Source: Methanocella sp.
GTDB lineage: Archaea; Halobacteriota; Methanocellia; Methanocellales; Methanocellaceae
Reading direction: 5' to 3'
DNA length: 10,377 nt
Assembly (NCBI RefSeq): GCF_035506375.1
Contig: NZ_DATJPM010000091.1
Location: 1 to 10,377, forward strand
The notes beneath the pieces were generated by a model, which ran no database searches, was not told the origin of the DNA, and saw only the letters and a list, made by a program, of their open reading frames with translations. Made by a program: the position numbers and the translations under genes. Shown here piece by piece: positions 6,776 through 10,377 of this stretch; position 1 is the first letter of the stretch, and every line of letters starts with the position of its first letter.

Positions 6776-7927
6776 TTAAGTCCGTTTTTTCTTATCCGGC
6801 ACCACCTTGAGATGGGACAGCTCGAGCCGCTTCAGGAGATCGTCCACGTTGCCGACGAACTCGTTTTCGACCTTCTTCACGTAATCGGCGTCGTCTTCCA
6901 TGTCGCCCTTGAGGGCGCCGGTGGACTTAGACTCCGGGGCCGGAGTGCCGATGCCGTCGGCGGCCTGGCGGGCGCCTTTATCGAAGAGCGCCTTAGCCGA
7001 TACTCCCGGGACATGCTTGGGCGAAGCGTCGAAGCGGTGAGTCTCCATCGGCCCCGGCTGTTCCGGCGGCCGGGTGACCGTCCCGTGCGCCATCCCCTCC
7101 GATTTCGCGATCGGCACGGGCTTTATCAATGGAACGTAAGGCTTCGAGTCCGGCCTGAGCACCTGCATGGGCTGCGGCGCCGGCTCGGCCTTCGGCGCCC
7201 CTCTAGACGGCTCATCGCCCAGGGCCACGTGCGGGTACATCCTCATGATCGAGTTGATGAGCGCCTCGTCGATGTGGTAGAACTCCGCCACGCCGCTGGA
7301 CGACAGCATTTTGCCCAGGAGCGCTTCTCCCGCCTCGCCCGCTGAGTAGGCAGCGACTACCTTACCATGGAGCAGCAGCAGGTGGCACTCTCCGCCGTCC
7401 TGCTTTATGAGCACGGCGTGGCCTGTCTCGTCCTTCCTGTTCTCGATATAGGACTTCAGGCTCACGACACTCTCCGACTTTATGAACGATCCCCGGACCT
7501 CTGGCATGCTCGACCGCTGCGCCGGGGGCTGCCGCTTCACCGGCATCGGCTTCGGGGCCTCCACCGGCGGCTTCGGCGTTTGCTGTGCCGGTGCCTGCCG
7601 GATCATAAATTCTTTCCCGAAGTCCGCCGCCAGGCGCAGCTGGCCCTCGTTCAGCGAGAAGAGCTCGAGGACCGTGTCCTCGCTGGACGCGATCGTCGCG
7701 ATGACCTTCTGCTCGCCGTCCTGGTGGTCGGACTTTCCGTCGGACACGTATGCTATGATGGGCTTTCCGGCGCCGTAGACGATCGCGCCTTCCGCGAACG
7801 TGCTGCCCGCGAAGAGCGAGGCGCGCATAAAGCCCGTGAACGAGTCCTTAAGCAGCGCCGCGTTCAATTCCGCAAGGGGCACCGGCCCCTTAAAGCTTCT
7901 CACCAGTACGCCATGCGGAAGTTCCAT
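6776..7927 (-). CDS. DUF2226-like protein with two related domains and a Pro-rich linker
   Basis: A 383-residue protein. Residues 1 to about 108 (MELPHGVLVRSFKGPVPLAE at the start, then FTGFMRASL, EGAIVYGAGKPIIAY and VLELFSLNEGQLRLAADF) fit the archaeal DUF2226 pattern. A Pro/Lys-rich linker (about 110-145) leads to a second, diverged copy (about 145-235: GHAVLIKQDGGECHLLLLHGKVVAAYSAG). A long Pro-rich segment then runs to a short C-terminal helix (about 350-375) with NVDDLLKRLELSHLKVV. No membrane segment is seen. The ATG at 7927 shares one base with the previous stop (TGATG) and has GAGGG seven bases upstream; a GTG one codon earlier is possible. The function of the family is unknown. Its arrangement suggests a multidomain adaptor with a C-terminal peptide docking motif, which is inferred. 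Confidence 0.75.
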   Translation of the reverse strand: MELPHGVLVRSFKGPVPLAELNAALLKDSFTGFMRASLFAGSTFAEGAIVYGAGKPIIAYVSDGKSDHQDGEQKVIATIASSEDTVLELFSLNEGQLRLAADFGKEFMIRQAPAQQTPKPPVEAPKPMPVKRQPPAQRSSMPEVRGSFIKSESVVSLKSYIENRKDETGHAVLIKQDGGECHLLLLHGKVVAAYSAGEAGEALLGKMLSSSGVAEFYHIDEALINSIMRMYPHVALGDEPSRGAPKAEPAPQPMQVLRPDSKPYVPLIKPVPIAKSEGMAHGTVTRPPEQPGPMETHRFDASPKHVPGVSAKALFDKGARQAADGIGTPAPESKSTGALKGDMEDDADYVKKVENEFVGNVDDLLKRLELSHLKVVPDKKKRT

Positions 7928-8652
7928 CACTGGTCCCTCATATTATTCTGGGCGTTCCTTATGCTCAGCCTGACAAGGCCAAGGTTCGTATCCGACGAGG
8001 TCAGCACGCATAAGAACATGTCGTTGATGGGTGCGATGATCACTTTATTCGACGGCGATTCCAGGATGATCTGCTCGGCGCTGCCTAATTGTAATTCGGT
8101 GGCGATCTTCGTGCCGCTGCGCACCATGTCCTCGGTGGCGACGGCGATATGCTCGAAGTCTGTGTTCTGGCCCTGCTGGTAGATGGGCAGTCCGTCAACG
8201 ACGAGGGCCGCGGCGATGACCCCTGGAAGCTGTATGACCGTGGCGAGGAGCACGTCGTATGGTATCCTCTTATCCTCGGGCCCGGCCGGGGTTTCATCTG
8301 CCGCGTCGGGCTGGGGCTCCACATCCGGCGGCAGGTCGCCGATGACCGAATCTGGATAGTCCCGGAAGATCTGTGTCTTATCCTCGTCGCTGTAGGCGTA
8401 GACCTTAAGCGATGGCTCGCGGAGCATCATGATGCGGTCGAGGGCGTTCATCTGGTACAGCGTAATGCCCAGAGTCATGAAGGCCGAGGCGAGCACGTTG
8501 CCGTCCTCGATGAGGATAAAGCCTTCGCTGGCCCTGCCATCCTCGCCCTGCCTTATGTGGATACAGCCGCGGAAGTCGTGCCCGTAGTCCTTCAGGGCCT
8601 CCGGCACCGGCTTGACGGCCTCTGCGATCAACTTGCCCTCGGGTATTTTCAC
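7927..8652 (-). CDS. DUF2226-like domain fused to a Roadblock/LC7 domain
   Basis: A 241-residue protein with a GTG start. Residues 1 to about 105 (MKIPEGKLIAEAVKPVPEAL, DFRGCIHIR, GFILIEDGNVLASAF, and a helix ending in IFRDYPDSVI) match the DUF2226 pattern seen in the next gene. An acidic Pro-rich linker (about 106-128) joins it to a C-terminal Roadblock/LC7 domain (about 128-238): VIQLPGVIAAALVVDGLPIYQQG, EHIAVATEDMVRSG, LGSAEQIILESPSNKVIIAPI and FLCVLTSSDTNLGLVRLSIR, the usual alternation for this fold. Roadblock domains dimerise and typically bind or regulate small Ras-like (MglA-type) GTPases; no GTPase gene is visible in the window. GAGGGG lies upstream of the GTG. The fusion supports a physical link between the DUF2226 and Roadblock proteins of this cluster. 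Confidence 0.8.
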   Translation of the reverse strand: MKIPEGKLIAEAVKPVPEALKDYGHDFRGCIHIRQGEDGRASEGFILIEDGNVLASAFMTLGITLYQMNALDRIMMLREPSLKVYAYSDEDKTQIFRDYPDSVIGDLPPDVEPQPDAADETPAGPEDKRIPYDVLLATVIQLPGVIAAALVVDGLPIYQQGQNTDFEHIAVATEDMVRSGTKIATELQLGSAEQIILESPSNKVIIAPINDMFLCVLTSSDTNLGLVRLSIRNAQNNMRDQ

Positions 8653-8673
8653 TGAAGATGCCCCTCTGTTTTT

Positions 8674-9021
8674 TTATAATGCCGCCGCTATCCGGTCTTT
8701 GTTCTTCTTCACCTCGTACCGGATCCGGCCGATGTTGGCGCCATGCTCGGCCACGATGGCCAGGATCTCGTTCTGGCTGATCAGCGAGAGCATGATTGGG
8801 CCCTTTTCTAATTCCACGAGCACCTGCTCGAAGTTGCCCTTGCCAAGCTCTATGCCCATTGCCTCGGACGTACCGACGCTCGTTGAAGCCATGGCTCCCA
8901 GCGCGTCGACGTCCACCTGGATGTTCGCCACGTGCTCTATGATGAAGCCGTCACGGCCGACGATCGCGGCCGCGTTAACACCTTCGACCTTTGCCAGGTC
9001 GCCCAAAATCCTCTTTAACAT
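8674..9021 (-). CDS. Stand-alone Roadblock/LC7 protein
   Basis: A 115-residue single-domain protein: MLKRILGDLAKVEGVNAAAIVGRDGFIIEH, VDALGAMASTSVGTSEAMGIEL, NFEQVLVELEKGPIMLSLI, EILAIVAEHGANIGRIRYEVKK. This is the complete Roadblock/LC7 (MglB-like) fold of helix, two strands, long helix, three strands and helix. Such proteins form homodimers that bind or activate small GTPases, or act as scaffolds. The ATG at 9021 lies inside the end of the hydrogenase gene (7-base overlap), and GAGGT precedes it by seven bases, so translation is coupled to the hydrogenase large subunit. In-frame codons upstream to 9114 are unlikely to be used. The coupling makes a role with the hydrogenase plausible but unproven. 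Confidence 0.88.
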   Translation of the reverse strand: MLKRILGDLAKVEGVNAAAIVGRDGFIIEHVANIQVDVDALGAMASTSVGTSEAMGIELGKGNFEQVLVELEKGPIMLSLISQNEILAIVAEHGANIGRIRYEVKKNKDRIAAAL

Positions 9022-10377
9022 TTTGTAACCTCGCGAATGACCTTTCCCTCTGAGTCGATTACCGTAAGCTGGATCGGCATGCGCCCGATCGCGTGCGTGG
9101 CACACGATACGCACGGGTCGTAGGCCCGGACCACCATCTCGATGCGGTTCAGGGTGCCTTCGCTTACGTTATCACCGTGAATGAGCTTCTGGGATGCCTG
9201 AAGCACTCCCCTGTCGATGGCCCTATTATTATGGCCCGTAGCCACGATGAGGTTCGCCCTCGTGATGAAGCCCTTCTCGTCGACCGTATAGTCGTGGATG
9301 AGCGTGCCGCGGGTCGCCTCGACGACGCCGATGCCCCGGGTATTCCTGACGCCGGCGACCGGATTGCGAATCGTCTTGCCGGTGATCGCGGGGTCCTGGA
9401 GCAGCGCCAGCGCCATCTCGCTCGCGGCCATGTACTCGATGGTACGGGCGGCGTGGTAGAGCAGCGACTGCTGGGGCGCCCGGCCATACTTCGCCCGGAA
9501 CTCGGCCAGCATCTTATCGGCCACGGGTGTCCCGATGGAGTCGACAATATTCACCCTGGCCAGGGGTCCGACCCGGTAGAACCCGCTGCCCTTCTTGAGC
9601 TTCGTGAATTTCATGTACGAGTACGGCTCGGCGATCTCCTCGATGTAACTTAAATAGTCCTTGCCAGGGAAGTCGGCAATTTGTGAAGCGTTCGCGTCCA
9701 TGGCCCGGACGTTGCCGTCGTAGAACTCGAGCTTTCCGCCGTTCGTCATGCCGACGAAGTCGGACTGCATGAGGCCGACGCTGTTGACCATCTCCGCGTA
9801 CCTGTCCATCTGCTGCATGACCACCGGCCAGGCCGTTCTCGCGATCTCGACGGACCGCTTCGCCATGGCCTCGAGCTCGGCCTGCTTTTCCTTGGACAGC
9901 GCGAAGGACATGCCGCCGGGCACCGCCGACACCGGGTGGATGGGCTTGCCGCCGGTCTCCTCGGTGATGCGCTGTCCGATCTTGCGGCCCTCGACGGCCA
10001 TTTTTGCCAGATCCGGGTTCGCCTGTACCAGCCCTACGACGTTGCGTAATGCGGGGTTATAGTCGGGGCCCAGTATGTAGTCGGGCATCGCCAGTAGGAA
10101 CAAATGCAGCGCGTGGGAGTGGATGAATTGCCCCGAGTCCAGGAGCCTCCGGAGCTTCAGGGCAGTCTCGGGCACCTGCGCGCCGAAGATCTCGTCGACC
10201 GCCTTCGCCGAGGCCAGATGATGGACCGTCGGGCAGATGCCGCAGATGCGCGGCGTGATGCGCGGCGCCTCCTCGATGGCCGCCCCTTCGAGGAACTTCT
10301 CGAAGCCCCGGAGCTCCGTGGCGTGGAAGTGGGCGTCGGCGACGTTCCCCTGGTCGCCGAGGCTGATGGTGACCTGG
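9015..10377 (-). CDS. mvhA: [NiFe]-hydrogenase large subunit, MvhA-like (N-terminus off the right edge)
   Basis: 453 residues are visible; roughly the first 20 lie beyond the edge. The reading frame is open through 10377, so GTG codons such as 10175 are internal. The proximal nickel motif is RICGICP (near 10240), followed by HHLASAK. The distal motif DPCVSCATH is near the end (about 9095-9120). After that His a 25-residue tail (AIGRMPIQLT and on, ending in Cys) should be removed by a maturation protease once nickel is inserted. IHPVSAVPGG, RGTLIHDY and ATGHNN are typical of group 3 enzymes. Total length near 473 suits MvhA of the F420-non-reducing hydrogenase, which feeds electrons from H2 to heterodisulfide reductase, rather than the shorter FrhA. 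The small subunit is probably just upstream, outside the window. A group 3b-type enzyme is the main alternative. Confidence 0.9.
   Translation of the reverse strand, partial: QVTISLGDQGNVADAHFHATELRGFEKFLEGAAIEEAPRITPRICGICPTVHHLASAKAVDEIFGAQVPETALKLRRLLDSGQFIHSHALHLFLLAMPDYILGPDYNPALRNVVGLVQANPDLAKMAVEGRKIGQRITEETGGKPIHPVSAVPGGMSFALSKEKQAELEAMAKRSVEIARTAWPVVMQQMDRYAEMVNSVGLMQSDFVGMTNGGKLEFYDGNVRAMDANASQIADFPGKDYLSYIEEIAEPYSYMKFTKLKKGSGFYRVGPLARVNIVDSIGTPVADKMLAEFRAKYGRAPQQSLLYHAARTIEYMAASEMALALLQDPAITGKTIRNPVAGVRNTRGIGVVEATRGTLIHDYTVDEKGFITRANLIVATGHNNRAIDRGVLQASQKLIHGDNVSEGTLNRIEMVVRAYDPCVSCATHAIGRMPIQLTVIDSEGKVIREVTKC

Noticed and set aside
9022..9114. Longer form of the Roadblock protein starting at 9114
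   Set aside because: The extra 31 residues are Arg/Gly-rich, unlike the family, and overlap the hydrogenase C-terminus. ATG 9021 has a good ribosome site and gives the normal domain length.
9015..10175. Complete hydrogenase gene starting at GTG 10175
   Set aside because: The same frame stays open to the window edge and encodes the essential RICGICP nickel motif upstream of 10175, so the GTG is an internal Val codon and the gene is simply cut by the window.

Overview
This window looks like chromosome from a methanogenic archaeon, most plausibly Methanocellales (Methanocella-like). The grounds are archaeal TATA boxes with short leaders, GGTG/GAGG ribosome binding sites, two archaeal-type PurP FAICAR synthetase genes, an Mvh-type [NiFe]-hydrogenase large subunit, DUF2226-type proteins and an NrpR-like operator. 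The genus is inference; no rRNA is present. All ten protein genes lie on the minus strand, so transcription runs from high to low coordinates.

Right-hand block (10377 down to 4702): the large subunit of an MvhA-like hydrogenase enters from the right edge. It is followed, with overlaps or short gaps (7-nt overlap, 21-nt gap, 1-nt overlap, 10-nt gap, 44-nt gap, 1-nt gap), by a Roadblock/LC7 protein, a DUF2226-LC7 fusion, a longer DUF2226-like protein, an unrecognised protein with a duplicated helical C-terminus, a MinD/ParA-type ATPase with a C-terminal amphipathic helix, and a 67-residue membrane/coiled-coil protein. A T-rich terminator follows. This reads as one operon that joins a hydrogenase to a Roadblock/MinD spatial or regulatory module. 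It is the most novel part of the window.

Middle (4701 to 3003): a monocistronic glutamine synthetase gene (glnA, GSI-beta-like, 480 aa). It has a good TATA box, a 26-bp perfect palindrome at the predicted start of transcription that contains GGAA-N6-TTCC (the NrpR nitrogen-repressor operator pattern), and a hairpin plus T-tract terminator directly after the stop codon.

Left (2957 to 734): two tandem purP genes sharing an ATGA overlap, with a TATA promoter in front. The downstream copy keeps the canonical ATP-grasp motifs; the upstream copy has changed several. At the far left, under its own promoter, is the 5' part of an FAD-dependent dehydrogenase that runs off the window. The non-coding gaps (602-733, 2896-3037, 4481-4701) are all under 300 bases and hold only promoters, leaders and terminators. 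I saw no tRNA, rRNA, IS element, CRISPR array or sign of a recent insertion.
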